A stretch of DNA of 64,000 bases from Scedosporium boydii. Taxonomy: Eukaryota > Ascomycota > Sordariomycetes > Microascales > Microascaceae. The notes below the pieces were generated by a model. That model was given only the letters and a program-made list of their open reading frames with translations. It was not told the origin of the DNA and did no database searches. Of this stretch, positions 22,401-36,016 are shown in pieces. The stretch covers positions 296,565 through 360,564 of the forward strand of contig NJFT01000013.1 of NCBI GenBank assembly GCA_002221725.1, written 5' to 3'. How positions within the stretch are numbered: the first letter of the stretch is position 1; each line of letters opens with the position of its first letter. Made by a program: the position numbers and the translations under genes.

Positions 22401-25284
22401 CCGTGTCCTTCTCATTCTTCTCGTAGTCGCCGTTGAACTGAGAAGTCTCGTCGGCAAGAATCTTCGTGTCCTTGACAAAGCAGTCCCATTCATGAGGGTG
22501 AAGCTGTTTGAGGTATTCGAGAAGTGTCACTCGCGAGTAGGGCTCATCCTCTCGGATGATCTCCCGAAGAGATAGGAGGATCTTCTCGCTGTAGTGGGGA
22601 ATAAGGACGGTAAAGGTAGGCATGTTGTCAACAGGCAGGGGCTCGGGAATGGGCGTGGAAAGCGACTGGGCAAAGAAGGATAGACGGCGGTCAGCCTCAC
22701 TGTGCGCGGGGAAAAATTCAGTCTTAAACGAGTGGTCTTCCTGGGACACGAAGAAGGTTGGTGCGCGCAATGTACGCTTTCCCTCCTGTTCGGATGGGAC
22801 CTGATGATATAAAAGCTTCTGGACGTGGTCGATGGCCAGGAGATGCTCGCGGTACATAGAGATCACAATGGCGTTCCAGATCTGGGAGATTAGAACCTTC
22901 GGTTTATACTTGATCTCCATGTCGGTAGTCGCCAGGATCTTGGAATAAATACGCTTTGGAAGCCTAGCGTAAACGTTTCGCCAAGGCGTCAAGATTGACG
23001 CTCCGAGATAGAACGACCGCGCGATGGAAAACAGCGTGTTGATCAGGACGTAAAAGAGGTAGGTATCCAGGAAAAAGAACACGAGGTCGGTGAAGATCAT
23101 GAGCCCGAGCAGAATTGAAGGCTGGTTCTCGCAAAGGACCTTACCGATTATGTGGTCACCGAGACACTTGATCTCCATAATTGACAGATAACGAATCGGA
23201 TCGCGGATTGAGAGCGTCAGGAAGGCGTACGATTCTCCGAATTTTGCCCCAAAGACAAGCAGCCAGAGTCCGTAAGACATTGCCCTGTCGTTACCGGAGA
23301 GCTGGGGGTAGCTCGCGGTAAAGGTTTGGCTTGCGACATATCGGCGAGAATTCTTCGTCAAGTAGCTCCCGAAGAGTCCGCCAAGCGGCATCACGGAGAA
23401 GAAGATGTAGGTCGCAACAGCAACGAAGAACTGGACAATACCGAGAACCTTGGCTATGGTCTCTTTGAGAATGGGCTCCGAGAAACCGAAAACGTACACA
23501 CTGGGCGCAATGTTGATGATAAATATTGCGATTAAAAATAGGAGTCGCTTCGTGAGGTGCTGTGCGCCGGCCCATCGTCGCGGAACGTACGCCCACTCTG
23601 CGATGGTGGCTAAGATCTGGATCAACGAGGCAATTCCTCCGCCTACGCCGACGACAGACCACTGCTGAGAGCCGGGGGGTTGGTTATTCTTCCGCTGCTC
23701 GTACTTATTTCCAAGCACTAGACTAGGTGAGTTGTGTGACGTGTAAAACCAAAACATGGTCAGATGAATGACCCAGATGCGGTTAAAGTTGACAAGAAGA
23801 TGGAACCAGGACCGAGTTTCCTTGTACGTCTTGAAGAAGCACTTTTTCCATGTGACATCCTTGAGTTTTAGGTATCGTTCGGCTGGCGGGATGTCGACAA
23901 GCCGGGTCTTGTCTTCGAGAACTATCCGCTCTATGCCTTCTGGATACCAGAAAAGCTGGTTACAGTCATCATAACCAATTGTCTTGTTGTGATCTCTCTC
24001 CCGTCGAACATAAACGCCATCCGAAATTTCGTATCCTTGGTCACGAATGTACTGATACAGAGGCGTGATGACGTTGTTGAGGTAGGTGAATTCTTCGACC
24101 GGCTCGACGAGATTTTGGCACGCGGGCGAGTTCAGGTAGTCGTCTGCGCATTTGAAGATGAAGCACAGACATTCCGGCATAAACCTGACCTGGTTTGCCT
24201 CGCCCCAGCAAAGCAGGTAGAGGGCGATTTGCCGCACGCGATCATGTTGTGACATGCGGTTCATCCGCGTTTTCCAGCGGAATTCCGCGGCCTCTAGGCT
24301 ATCATCGCCTTCCATACCCTGGAGAATTTCGGCTTCCGTCTGACCTTCTTCGTCGTTCTTCTTCTTCTTCTTTCGTGTGCGCCGAAGCCCTTTTCCCTTC
24401 ATGTTGGCAAAGCCAACAGCATCATCGAGATCTAGATGGGCGGCGAAGTACCATTTGCGATAATTTGCGTTGTCACCACCGATGTAATCGGCATGAAGTG
24501 AGAGCAAGGCCTGGTTTGGTGTCATACGCGAAGCCCTAGAGTCTAGAAGTGTCATGAAGTGGTCGTACATGTTCCGCATGCTGTCTCGTTGAAATCCGAA
24601 CTTGGACGTCAGGTCAATGAAGATGTCTTCGACTTCTTCCTTGGAAAGTGGTATCTGTGCATCCGAAGTCCAGGCAGGGTAAGGCTCGCGGGATCGTTGA
24701 CCAGCGGGGAGCGCATTACCATAGTCCATGCCGTAATTGGGTGTGGAGGCACCAGATGAGCGGTTTGCATACGAGATCTGGGACGAAGGGGGACGATATC
24801 CCCGGCTTCCCATTTGGCCCTCATTGTAACTGTTATATCGTTCATCACCATGGCCGTAGTAGTCCATATCCGCGCCCCGAGCTGTGAAATCACTGAACGT
24901 CTCGGAATCCTCGTGGGATCCCTGGCGTGCGCCTGCGCCCCCATAGCCCTGGTTGTAGTCCTGGTCGTGGTAGGTGCCGTCGTTATAGTATTCATCCTGG
25001 TAGTGGTCATTGCTGTCGTAATACCCGCCGTCCTGATGGTACGGGTTGTTCGGATCGGCATTATAGTAGCCGCTGTAAATCAAGCGTCAGCGCCTGGTCA
25101 AGTTCGGTACAAGCGGGTCAACTCACGATTCGTCATAGTATCCATCTCCACCATGCTGCCCCTGGCTATAGCCATTCGAGTCATAGTACTGTTGATCATG
25201 TTGATAGTACTGATCTTGCTGGTCGTTCCCATGGCCATAACCGTCCTCGTAGCCCTGGCGGTTACCGCCCGTGTATCCCGACAT
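19420..25284 (-). CDS. fks1: 1,3-beta-glucan synthase catalytic subunit (FKS1)
   Basis: Large plasma-membrane glycosyltransferase (GT48) that makes cell-wall 1,3-beta-glucan from UDP-glucose; target of echinocandins. Three exons, 25284-25127, 25072-19817 and 19735-19420, give about 1,909 residues, the usual family size. The start MSGYTGG opens a Tyr/Gly/Gln/Asn-rich low-complexity N-terminus, followed by the FKS1 domain ([20 protein letters not shown] type, near residue 290), a first membrane block, the central catalytic domain and a C-terminal membrane block. Echinocandin hot spot 1 reads FLTLSIRDP (about residue 670), with Phe, Ser and Pro at the known resistance positions unchanged. Hot spot 2 region reads DWVYRCVWS. 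The last intron is placed so that [13 protein letters not shown] is restored. Confidence 0.96.
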
Positions 25285-27467
25285 TTTTCCAACGATGTCA
25301 CCTAGCTACAACTAAATGTTAATTGTGACGAACGAAGGATCAAACTGACATAACGGGAACGCAGTTCATCCGTCCTCGACATTGCAGACACCTACTTGCT
25401 TGTTTTCAAACGACCATTGGGCACGATCAACTCTTTATGTCGGTTAAAGAATTGCCGAGGTGTCTAGTTGCGAGCCTACTGCTCGGATGGAGAAATGGGT
25501 TGCGTAAACTTCAACGGATTCAACCCGAGTCTGTTTTGTGTCGCGATGCTGGGACTAAAATTTCTTCCGAGTCGAATTTGCTGTTTGCGGTCGGTCACGG
25601 AATCTCTCACAGCAGGGCCATTGCAACTGGGTTATGGCGAAACGAATGACGACCACAATGTTGACCGAATGATCTGACGAGGAAAAGAAACCAGAACACT
25701 TTGCAAAGAAAGAGTAGGTCCTGAGTATCGCGCTCCCAGTGGAAAAGAAAGGCAGAAGAGGAAGAAAACGGAAAAAAAAGAAAAACAAGGGGGAGAAAAA
25801 GGTGGGCAGCCAAACGAATGAAGAAGAGGCTGTATGAGGGTGTTACAAAATGTGATTTCCTTCTGGGCAAGGGAGATGATGAGGTTTGGAGGAAGAAAAG
25901 GAGAAGGCACCGTCTGTAACTCATACAAGGAATGCAATGTGGATGCTGTTGGGGAGACCCGTTCGCAGGTCCGTCCCTCAAACAGTGGTCCAGGTCCGGC
26001 AAAAAGGGGTGGCTGAGCCCAAAGCAAAGATGAAAGTCCCAGTACCTTCATACCCTGTGCAGGTACCTCCTGAGCTGAATTTCAACTAGTGTGTTACATC
26101 TTCCATTTGTACTAGTACTAATGTCAGGGGTTAAAAGCCCTCATTGGCCGGAGAGCCTATCTAAAAAGGTATAATTAAGGAGGCAAGGCCATCAATACAG
26201 TATTAAAAGAAAAGCGACAACAAATAGGCACTATAAGGGCCACATTACGTACCTACCCTCTTGCCCCCTAACCCAAAAAAAGAAATGACAAGAGCTGAGT
26301 GGGAAAGGGGAAAAAAAGGAATGTCTTTTCATGCTTTCGTCGTGATAGAGCTGGAGGTCAAAAATGGAATCCATATAAGGTTGCACACACTCTCTTTTCT
26401 TAGTATTTGCTTCATACTCAAAATAGCAGTAAAATAAACGAGGATGTCCTGAGACAGCAAATTCCCTCGCCTCTGTCATGGATAGAACCTTGCCTCCCTC
26501 GTCGCAGCGGGACAGGGGCTTCCTGTTGGCAAAAATTGGCGCGATGACACTCGAAAAAAGTTGGCTTTTGCCACATCAATGCGCGTGTTGGTTGACATCG
26601 CTTTTCTGATTTGTACACTAGGATAGTATCCACGTCAAGCCAGGCAAACAAGCTGCAAATGCGCCTCTATCTTTTCTTATACGAGAATCGCGTAATGAAG
26701 TGGGGATGCTTCGCTGAAAATAATCTACGAAGTGTGGTCCACCAACGTGCTTTGATCCAGCTGCAAAGTAGTCTCGCTTCCGAAATACCCGTGGATGAAG
26801 CAATTGTATCTGTACACAGGTACAAGTGCTCTAAGACATATTGAGGGGTGCCCGCGTCCACACATACGAAGTGAGACGAAGGAGATGCCTTCGAAGCGGT
26901 GTACCGAGGTACTTTGTGTACTTCGTCTGGCGAAGTACTTCGTTCTGCATCCTCGATCAGAGTCCGAAGTACCTATATTATGTACCTGTGTATTGCCATT
27001 AAGTTAATGCAGTGGATTCGCAGATGTGCACGAGGGAGTCCTTTTAACACCATCCATTTTTTTACGTCGTAGGTCCAAGGCAAGAGCAAACATGTTTGAA
27101 CATGCGAGAGAAATGAATTATTACTAGCAACAGGGAGGATAGATCTCACGGCGTTGCCTCGCTGGAGGTGGAAAATGTTTGCTTCTCAGATACGATACCC
27201 CTACGTTAGTATCTAGTATAATAATACAGTTTGGCTTGCGCCGGATATTGATGTTCTGAAAGATCACCACTGATGGCACTGAACAAGAGCCTTCTATGTC
27301 TTACATAATGCCACGAGTTTGAACGTGCAGGCCGTTGCCGAGGTGATGGGCACGATTCCACAGGCACAGTGGCTGCCCACACCCCGATATCTATTATTCA
27401 ACAAGCCTCGCTCACTTTCCCCAGCGGCAATATTATCTAGGTTTGCGTGTTTGCGCTCATCAACATA
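25285..27467. other. Long divergent intergenic region, FKS1 and SprT-like promoters
   Basis: About 2.2 kb between two divergently transcribed genes, with no supported coding sequence. The FKS1 side has a purine-rich stretch (25,680-25,800) that is probably leader. The part at 26,900-26,960 contains several GTAC-type palindromes (for example CGAAGTACTTCG at 26,931). Short frames here look random. Confidence 0.5.
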
Positions 27468-28823
27468 ATGTCCATCCAGGGCACCACAGCGTGTATGCTT
27501 CAGGATTCTCCCAATACAAAGTGCAGGCAGACGGTGCGCCTCCGGAGGCTTGGTCTGAACAGCCAACGATTGAGAGGCGACGGCGTCCATAGCTTGCCTC
27601 AAGAGCAGCAGCTTGGCACCGTGGACTTGCCCACGGCCATGCCGGATACTCCATATCGGCCAACGAAGGAACCAGACCAAGTGTCGAGAGCCCATCTGGG
27701 TTCATATCGCGACGAGGGCGATGGGTTGCAGGTAGAGGAGGGAAACCTTGTAGTAGACCCGATAACGAAGCCAACGATTCGAGCACAGGGGAAACCTCTC
27801 TTTCCTAAGGGGCTGACGAAGTCCCCAAGTCATACACACTCACCGAAGAAATTGTCCAACATCGAGTCGTCCCTCGGTCACCAGGGGTTTCTAGCCACCT
27901 CTTTCAACAATCAGTCCGCCATCGACGCTCTTGACTCTAAATCTAAAGAGGGGGATGAGATCGTTGGGAGTAAGTCAGGGAATACCGAGACGAGCAACTC
28001 GCCGGCCAAGTCAAAATCAGGATCGGGGCGTCAGGCTCGGCAACTCTTCGAAGAAAGCAAACGTCAACTAGCGGAAACATTCTTGAAGGAATTGGATGAT
28101 ACTATTGCCGGGGGGCAGTTATCCATCCTCGCGGAACCCACGGGTGGCATCAAGCTGAACTGGACTAATAAGCTCAACACAACTGCTGGGAGGGCAAATT
28201 GGAGGAAGGAAAGGGTTCAAGTCACTGCGGGTCCGGAAATCAAAGTTCGATACAACCACCACGCTTCGATCGACCTCGCCGAAAAAGTTATTGATGACAA
28301 TCATCGCTTGCTAAACGTTATTGCGCATGAATTTTGTCATTTAGCGAATTTCATGATTGGTGGTATAACAGACAGCCCCCACGGCAAAGAGTTTAAGATT
28401 TGGGCAACCAAATGTTCCCAAGCCTTTTCCGATCGAGGAATTAAGGTAACAACGAAGCATTCATACGAGATTGATTTCAAATACGTATGGAAGTGTGCTG
28501 GGTGTGGTCTGGAATATAAACGACATTCCAAGAGCATCAGCCCCGAGCGCCACCGCTGCGGCTCTTGCAAGAGCCTTCTCCAGCAGATCAAGCCAGTTCC
28601 ACGAGCACGGGGGGGCCTATCGCAATACCAGCTTTTCGTCCGAGAGCAGATGAGTACGATGAGACATGAACATCCAGGTACCACCCAACAGGAAATGATG
28701 CGAATTGTGGCAGACCGCTGGGCCCTACAGGCACCAAAGAGAAAGGGCAGTGCCCATGGAGATGAGCCAGGGGCCCCTACTGTTGCGTGTATTACCACGC
28801 AGATTCATGCATTGGAGCTGTAG
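27468..28823 (+). CDS. SprT-like metalloprotease with HMG box (GCNA/Spartan-like)
   Basis: Probable nuclear DNA-protein crosslink or chromatin protease. One long exon encodes 451 residues from the ATG at 27468; the true start could lie in an upstream exon because a splice-acceptor-like TATCTAG ends at 27440. The N-terminal half is polar and disordered. The SprT-like domain runs from about residue 190, with the zinc-binding HEFCH at about 287-291. Two Cys pairs (CAGC near 343 and CGSC near 364) form a zinc ribbon, and a C-terminal HMG-box-like segment starts with SQYQLFVREQM. This SprT plus HMG order is known from fungal proteins related to GCNA/ACRC. It is divergent from FKS1. Substrate is inferred from family only. 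Confidence 0.8.
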   Translation: MSIQGTTACMLQDSPNTKCRQTVRLRRLGLNSQRLRGDGVHSLPQEQQLGTVDLPTAMPDTPYRPTKEPDQVSRAHLGSYRDEGDGLQVEEGNLVVDPITKPTIRAQGKPLFPKGLTKSPSHTHSPKKLSNIESSLGHQGFLATSFNNQSAIDALDSKSKEGDEIVGSKSGNTETSNSPAKSKSGSGRQARQLFEESKRQLAETFLKELDDTIAGGQLSILAEPTGGIKLNWTNKLNTTAGRANWRKERVQVTAGPEIKVRYNHHASIDLAEKVIDDNHRLLNVIAHEFCHLANFMIGGITDSPHGKEFKIWATKCSQAFSDRGIKVTTKHSYEIDFKYVWKCAGCGLEYKRHSKSISPERHRCGSCKSLLQQIKPVPRARGGLSQYQLFVREQMSTMRHEHPGTTQQEMMRIVADRWALQAPKRKGSAHGDEPGAPTVACITTQIHALEL

Positions 28824-28960
28824 TTAGGAGGCGTTGCATCTAGCCAAGTCAAACCTTCAAGCAAGGCTACTGTATTGAAGCACATTGTTAATATTCCTCA
28901 ACTGGGCGGGAGATGCAGAATTCGACAGTGGGCGTCGGCCCCAGTGCTCTTTTCGACCAA

Positions 28961-29745
28961 CTAGACCTCCTTAAACAACCCCCAATCTTTAATTTTCAAG
29001 GTATCCCAAATCCTCGCCGCATACTCCACGGCCTCGCCAATGAGCACTCCCTGCTTCCCAAGCTCCAGATCGATATCAGCCTCCACATACTCACCCTTAA
29101 TATGCGGAACGTTAATCGTGATGGCTATGTCTGTCGACTCCTGCTCGAGGCGCACAAGCGTGAGGATGATAGCGGTAAAATCAGGCGCCGAGTCTTGTTC
29201 TGTTCTCGCCGCTTTAGGGGTTTGAGTTGCGATCAGAGTGTAGGCGGGAATATCATCGCTGCTGGGGGTTCAGATCGATCAGTTACGTTTCCAAAGTCTA
29301 TGCAGGGTCGGAAGCTTGCACTATGCCGGTTAGGTTCCGAGAGACTTGAAGGATAGCCTACCCAAGCCGCGAGAATTGAGTCGCCGACGAACTCCACACT
29401 TTCACGGTATCAATATCATCGCCGACGATATCCTCGAGATGCTGTGTCAAGGCCCGTCCATCAATTTCTGGCCCGCTGCCCTTCGGGCCAACGCGCTCGG
29501 TTATGTCAAAGATGATAGAAGTAAACCCATTCTCGTCGATCCAGACTTCTTGGTTATCTGGAACTTGGCGAATCTTACTAAATCGTGAATGCGAAGGATA
29601 AGGGCGGCGCATCAGTCTCTGGTAACTGAGGAAGGAGAAAGGCAGCGGCTACTGAGGCGCAGGCTTACTTAACATCCACGAAATGCTCTGGCAGATCGCA
29701 AACCAACGCGCCTCCATACAATGGTGTCGAAGTAAATCTAGGCAT
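28961..29745 (-). CDS. mog1: Ran-binding nuclear import factor MOG1
   Basis: MOG1 family protein that binds Ran GTPase and supports nuclear protein import. Exons 29745-29669, 29577-29362 and 29258-28961 give 196 residues. Diagnostic segments are DLPEHFVDV near the start, KIRQVPDNQEVWID at the second exon start, and FTAIILTLVRLEQESTDI followed by INVPH in the last exon. Introns use GTAAGC and GTAGGC donors and keep frame. It is convergent with the SprT-like gene, leaving only 137 bases between stops. Confidence 0.88.
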
Positions 29746-30594
29746 TTTCGCGCGAAGGTGAGATCTGGCGCGGGGTATCAATCAAGAACTGTTTGGCGTC
29801 GCACGATGTTGTTGAGTGAAAGTGAAAGTAAGCGTAAGAGGAGGTGAACGTAGATGGAGGAGAGGGGCAGAATGCTCAAGGCGTCAGAAGTCGAGGCGTC
29901 AGAAGTGACGTATGCTGCCTAATCAAGAAAATCTAAACACCTTGCACAAGTCTGGCGGCGGAAAAAAAATATATATATATAGATATACTAGTCCCCAACA
30001 TCATGGCTGTCGAGATGGATCTGGAAATTGTCTTGATCGTGAATTGATTATATTCCTTGGATATGAGGATATTTGAAATACTAAAGATATATATAAGACG
30101 TGGGGGTTCGGAATGGAAACATCGGGTCGTGGAACGACTCTCAATCTAGAAGGGAAAAGGAAAGGGAAAAGAAAAGAAAACAAATAAAATAAAATAAAGG
30201 AATTAAAAGACGACTTGGCGAAAAATAAAATTTCGAACCAAGGTTCTTAGAGTTGCCAAAGATTTTCCGAATGGAGTTATTTGGGCCATTCTACGGTCAC
30301 ATCTGGTAAAAGGCAAGAGGTGAGTTCGCTAGAAGGTCCCACTCCATGTTTGACCAGTTGTTATTGGAATATATATGTCTTGTTCTGTTCTCGTTCCGCA
30401 TATTAGTCATCACTCTATGGATCGACGTCATCGCCAGCGGCTCGTTGTTCCAGTTGAGGGGGTCATATTTCTATTGTTCATAGAAATATGACGAAGTGAA
30501 GACCATCTCCCGAGATCAGATCCTTGCAATCGACGCTGGTTCATAACACATAGCCTACCTACTGTATAGGCATTTCGACATTCGCATCTTAGCC
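29746..30594. other. Divergent intergenic region between MOG1 and HNT1
   Basis: No gene seen. It has a TA-rich microsatellite at about 29,968-29,990 and a perfect hairpin at 30,462-30,492, listed separately. It must contain promoters for both genes. Confidence 0.5.
30462..30492. other. Perfect 13-bp stem, 5-nt loop inverted repeat upstream of HNT1
   Basis: GTCATATTTCTAT and its exact reverse complement ATAGAAATATGAC are separated by TGTTC. It lies about 100 bases before the HNT1 start codon, in promoter or 5' leader. No function is known to me. Confidence 0.6.
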
Positions 30595-31310
30595 ATGGCT
30601 ACATGCATTTTCTGCCGCATCATTAAGGGTTAGCTCCCCCTCTCCCCCTGTTGGAATTTCTTGCTCACACGGTTGCGTACTGGTAGGGGAGATTCCCTGC
30701 TTCAAGCTCTTCGAGAGCGAGAAAACACTGGCATTTATGGACATAAACCCCCTGAGCCGTGGCCATGCAGTCTGTGAAGCTACTTTTGATCCTTGTCGCC
30801 CATTGGCCACTTCGCTAACGCGGCTGCCGCAGCTTGTTATTCCCAAATATCACGGTGCGAAGCTTGGGGATATTCCAGATGAGCACCTGAGTGAGATATT
30901 GGTTCGCTCACACCTCAGTTTACTCGGTTCCATGAGAATTCAATATATCTAACGGTCTGATCTGTAGCCCGTCGTCAAGAAACTAGCGGCCGCCGCTGAA
31001 GCGAGTGACTACAACGTTCTCCAAAATAACGGGACAATCGCCCATCAACAGGTTCATCATGTGCGTGGTTTCCGGGTACCCCTCACCTCTATCGTTACCA
31101 CAAAGAACTACTTATCTGAAACATTGCCGCCCTAGGTCCACTTTCACATGGTATGCATCTGCACTTCGATTCTGCTACCCGTCGCTGACCATGGCCCAGA
31201 TACCGAAGCCAAATGTAGAGGAAGGTCTTGGAATCGCTTGGCCCTCCCAGGAGACCGACATGGATAAACTTAAGGCTCTTTTCGAACATCTTAAGACAAA
31301 GATGACTTAG
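30595..31310 (+). CDS. hnt1: HIT-family adenosine 5'-monophosphoramidase (HNT1/HINT)
   Basis: Small HIT hydrolase acting on AMP-lysine and other AMP-amidates. Six exons are needed: 30595-30628, 30687-30769, 30833-30901, 30968-31060, 31136-31150 and 31200-31310, total 134 residues. They join to CIFCRIIKGEIPCFKLFESE, then NPLSRGHALVIPKYHGAKL and HHVHFHMIPKPN, all canonical HINT segments. The His triad H-V-H-F-H spans an exon junction: the fifth exon is only 15 bases and encodes VHFHM, which carries the expected nucleophilic histidine (about residue 95). Splice sites are consensus and frame is kept throughout. Confidence 0.9.
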
Positions 31311-31493
31311 TCATACAGCATCGACTCTTTCAATGTTGCATCATGTTCTTGGCATGCTATGCTAGGGGTGCTCAGAATCTACGTGGTGTAATATATATAG
31401 TATATCTATCAGTGCAAGGTTGTCCATCCTCTTTGAAGTTCCCCAGACACTCTCCGCAGTGCTGACCCGTTTATGAAATGCTGCTGAAAACGT

Positions 31494-33483
<1,990 letters not shown>

Positions 33484-34440
33484 GAGGTCAGAGAGGCTGG
33501 GTGCTGACCGGCTGCTGAACCAAATATTCTAGCTAGACATCACAACAATATCTAGTCGAGAAAAGCTGCTCACATCTCCGAAGTTGAGTCTTCCTTCGCC
33601 GTGGCGAGTTGAGGCTGTGCCCTAGATTCAAATCTTTCCGGAGGGACACCCACAGCCGATGGAGACAGTTGGCAGTCGCGCTAGGGGCGGACACCAAAAG
33701 GCTCAAAGGCTAGGGGTGGAAATTACATTTGATCAAATCGACCTATTCAATAACAAGGCCTCCAGCACAGCCAGGGGAATATCGAACTATAATCACTTGA
33801 TATCAATCCTCTGAGAGAAGGCATCGATTTGTTGTCTTAATTATGGCTGGCACTACTTCGTACTTCGTAAATGCGAGGGTGTATCCAAGCAGCAAATGAT
33901 CATTGACTTGGTGTTGGATACTTGGTAACTGGTAGCGCGAGATGAAAGGGACTTGGCGACATCGCCTTCGCCCGCGATAACTGTTGGTTCATACTTCGTA
34001 CGAAGTACTCCAGTGGCTCTTGGAAGATGGCCAATATCGACGGAATCAATCAAATTCCATCGTTGGTATTGTTACATTAATTTGATGGAGCCTGCGAGAA
34101 AGGTGCGATGCAAGGCCAACTTTAAGTGGGGTGGAGCAAGTATTCTTAGCATCAAATCAATTATCAAGTCATTGTCATTATTTCGGTGCTGGTACGGTAC
34201 ATGTACCAATAATACTGGGTCGCAAATGGTGTTCGAGGGGACCTATCAAACATCAAATTGAAGCCTGGAAGGCTCAACGTTCACAGGCGCGTCTTCGTCG
34301 ATCTAAAAATTAGTCCAGGCACACCCCTCACGTCGCGCCTCATTCTTCGTCTTGCCCGCGTTCCCGACCATTCAAGTGTTTATTCCTTCACAGGCATAGC
34401 TGAGCAAATATCACCACTCGCAGCTACAGCTTCGGCTTCA
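33484..34440. other. Divergent intergenic region, CRAL-TRIO gene and DAM1
   Basis: No gene seen. A perfect 16-bp palindrome TACTTCGTACGAAGTA lies at 33,992-34,007, and a related CTACTTCGTACTTCGTA at about 33,852-33,868. Promoters of both genes must be in this region. Confidence 0.5.
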
Positions 34441-35281
34441 ATGGAGACAGGAGACTCGGACATCAAGCGCTCAAACTCGAAATCTCGGGCGTCACGGCCA
34501 ACGACCCCTCTTCGACCCTCCTCGCGGTCATCATTTCGAGAATCCGCGAGATCCAGTGCGCAGCAAGATGCGCCCTTTCCATTAAACACCTTTGAGCCTG
34601 CATTCGCAGAGCTCGCCGACTCTGTAGCCGACCTGGAAGCCAACCTCATGCATTTCCAGCTCATGCATGAGAGCTTGTCTAGATTCAGCGAGTCGTTTGC
34701 TAGTTTTATGTACGGGTTAAATATGAATGCATTTTGCGTCGACTTCCCAGAGGCAGGTTTCGTCTCGTTTCTACAATCGACCCCCTGCACCCATAGTCAG
34801 TTGCTTACAGGAACTTTTTTTTAAAAAAAAGGGACCGATGCTTGAATCCTTTCGTCGTACAAAGAAGCATGAGGCTCGACCGAGTAAGTCTCCTCTTCGA
34901 GCTCGCCTTTCTCCTTTGGTCTACGAATGGTCCGCTGAAGCTTGAAGTGGTAGATTCAGCACGGTCACTTGAAAAGGGGTCGGCTGACGTTGATGGAGAA
35001 ACAACTTTCATGTAAGCCGCGCGATTGTTGAACCCTCTTTTGGTGCCTCGTGTAGCTATAGCTCAAAGCTTTCGCGTCCTAGGACTACGGATACTTCTTT
35101 CATCGACAACCCCAACTCCCAAAAACAGCCACCTCAATTCGCAACACCCGAGCCCACACTATCTCGCACCTCCAGGCAGACGACACGTGGAGGTCGAGGC
35201 GTAGGCGGCGGGAGGACAAATGTTCCCAGGGGCACCCGGCCGAGTGGTCTCGCCAGACCGCGAGCTAGGGGGCTGCGATGA
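34441..35281 (+). CDS. dam1: DASH complex subunit DAM1
   Basis: Outer-kinetochore DASH/Dam1 complex subunit that couples chromosomes to spindle microtubules. The Dam1 core is clear at about residues 50-104: FAELADSVADLEANLMHFQ, then MHESLSRFSESFASFMYGLN and MNAFCVDFPE. Exon 1 is 34441-34752. The reading frame then requires an intron beginning with GC rather than GT (GAG/GCAGGT), ending at either TTACAG (exon 2 from 34811) or AAAG (from 34832). The remaining exons are 34954-35011 and 35056-35281, giving 222 or 215 residues. The tail is basic and Arg/Gly-rich, ending in ARPRARGLR. Exon choice in the middle is less certain than identity. Confidence 0.85.
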
Positions 35282-35537
35282 ATCCATGTTTTCTACACCA
35301 CTGTCATCTCTGGAAGTGTTCATGCAACGTAGAGTGCTGGCATACTGGGCGGCAGCGAGCGGTGGCTATCGAGGACAGCCTGCGTAGGCCGCATCGTCAG
35401 CGTGCTGCCCCGATGAGAGTAGAACAGCCTTGGACGAACTCTATGCATCAATCCAGGGTTGGGCGTGGTCGGGAGGGGATGTTGTTCAACGCCAAGTGTC
35501 GATGGAAGTACTCCCCATTAGCGGGGATCTTGTGCCT

Positions 35538-36016
35538 TTAGATCATCATTTCAATCTCATTCCCAGCTTCGTGCTTGACCTTCAATGGGTCGGTGTTATC
35601 CGTCTGGAGGCCAACCGCGGCCTCAGCTTCCTTTTGAGTATATGGAGTCTCTTGAAGTCGTTTGACCCTGGCAGAGGATATCACGTTATAATCAAGAAGA
35701 ATCAAGTCCGGGGAGCCTAGACGAACCTGCGTTTGTGAAATTTGCTCCGCTGGTGGGCCAGTAGGGTTGATTCGGTCTCAAACCACTTGGCACATTCAAC
35801 ACAATACCACCGCCCGGAGCCCGGTAGGTCCTCCGAGGATTTAGTGTTCTTGTAACCCTCGAGATGCTTTGAGCAGGTAAGGTCGGCTTTGATTTGGTCA
35901 AGATCCCTGGGAACATATGGTGATTAGCTGTCATGTCGGAAGTCGGCGAGGCTGAGGAGTGCGAACCTCCTCCTCCGTCTCGTCTTAGTTCTTGTACGCT
36001 TGTTTCGTACGGCCAT
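35538..36016 (-). CDS. bud20: Ribosome-export zinc-finger protein BUD20
   Basis: C2H2 zinc-finger protein of the Bud20/ZNF593 family, a shuttling factor that aids export of pre-60S ribosomes. Exons 36016-35967, 35906-35727 and 35667-35538 give 119 residues, the expected small size. The start MAVRNKRTRTKTRRR is strongly basic. DLDQIKADLT follows, then DLPGSGRWYCVECAKWFETE and an H-x5-H pair in the same finger, ending in HKRRVKRLQETPYTQKEAEA. Both introns split AGG arginine codons. It is convergent with DAM1 (256 bases between stops). Confidence 0.9.

Noticed and set aside
25555..26089. Several frames on both strands upstream of FKS1
   Set aside because: They are caused by purine- or pyrimidine-rich leader sequence and translate to low-complexity Phe/Ser or Lys/Glu runs.
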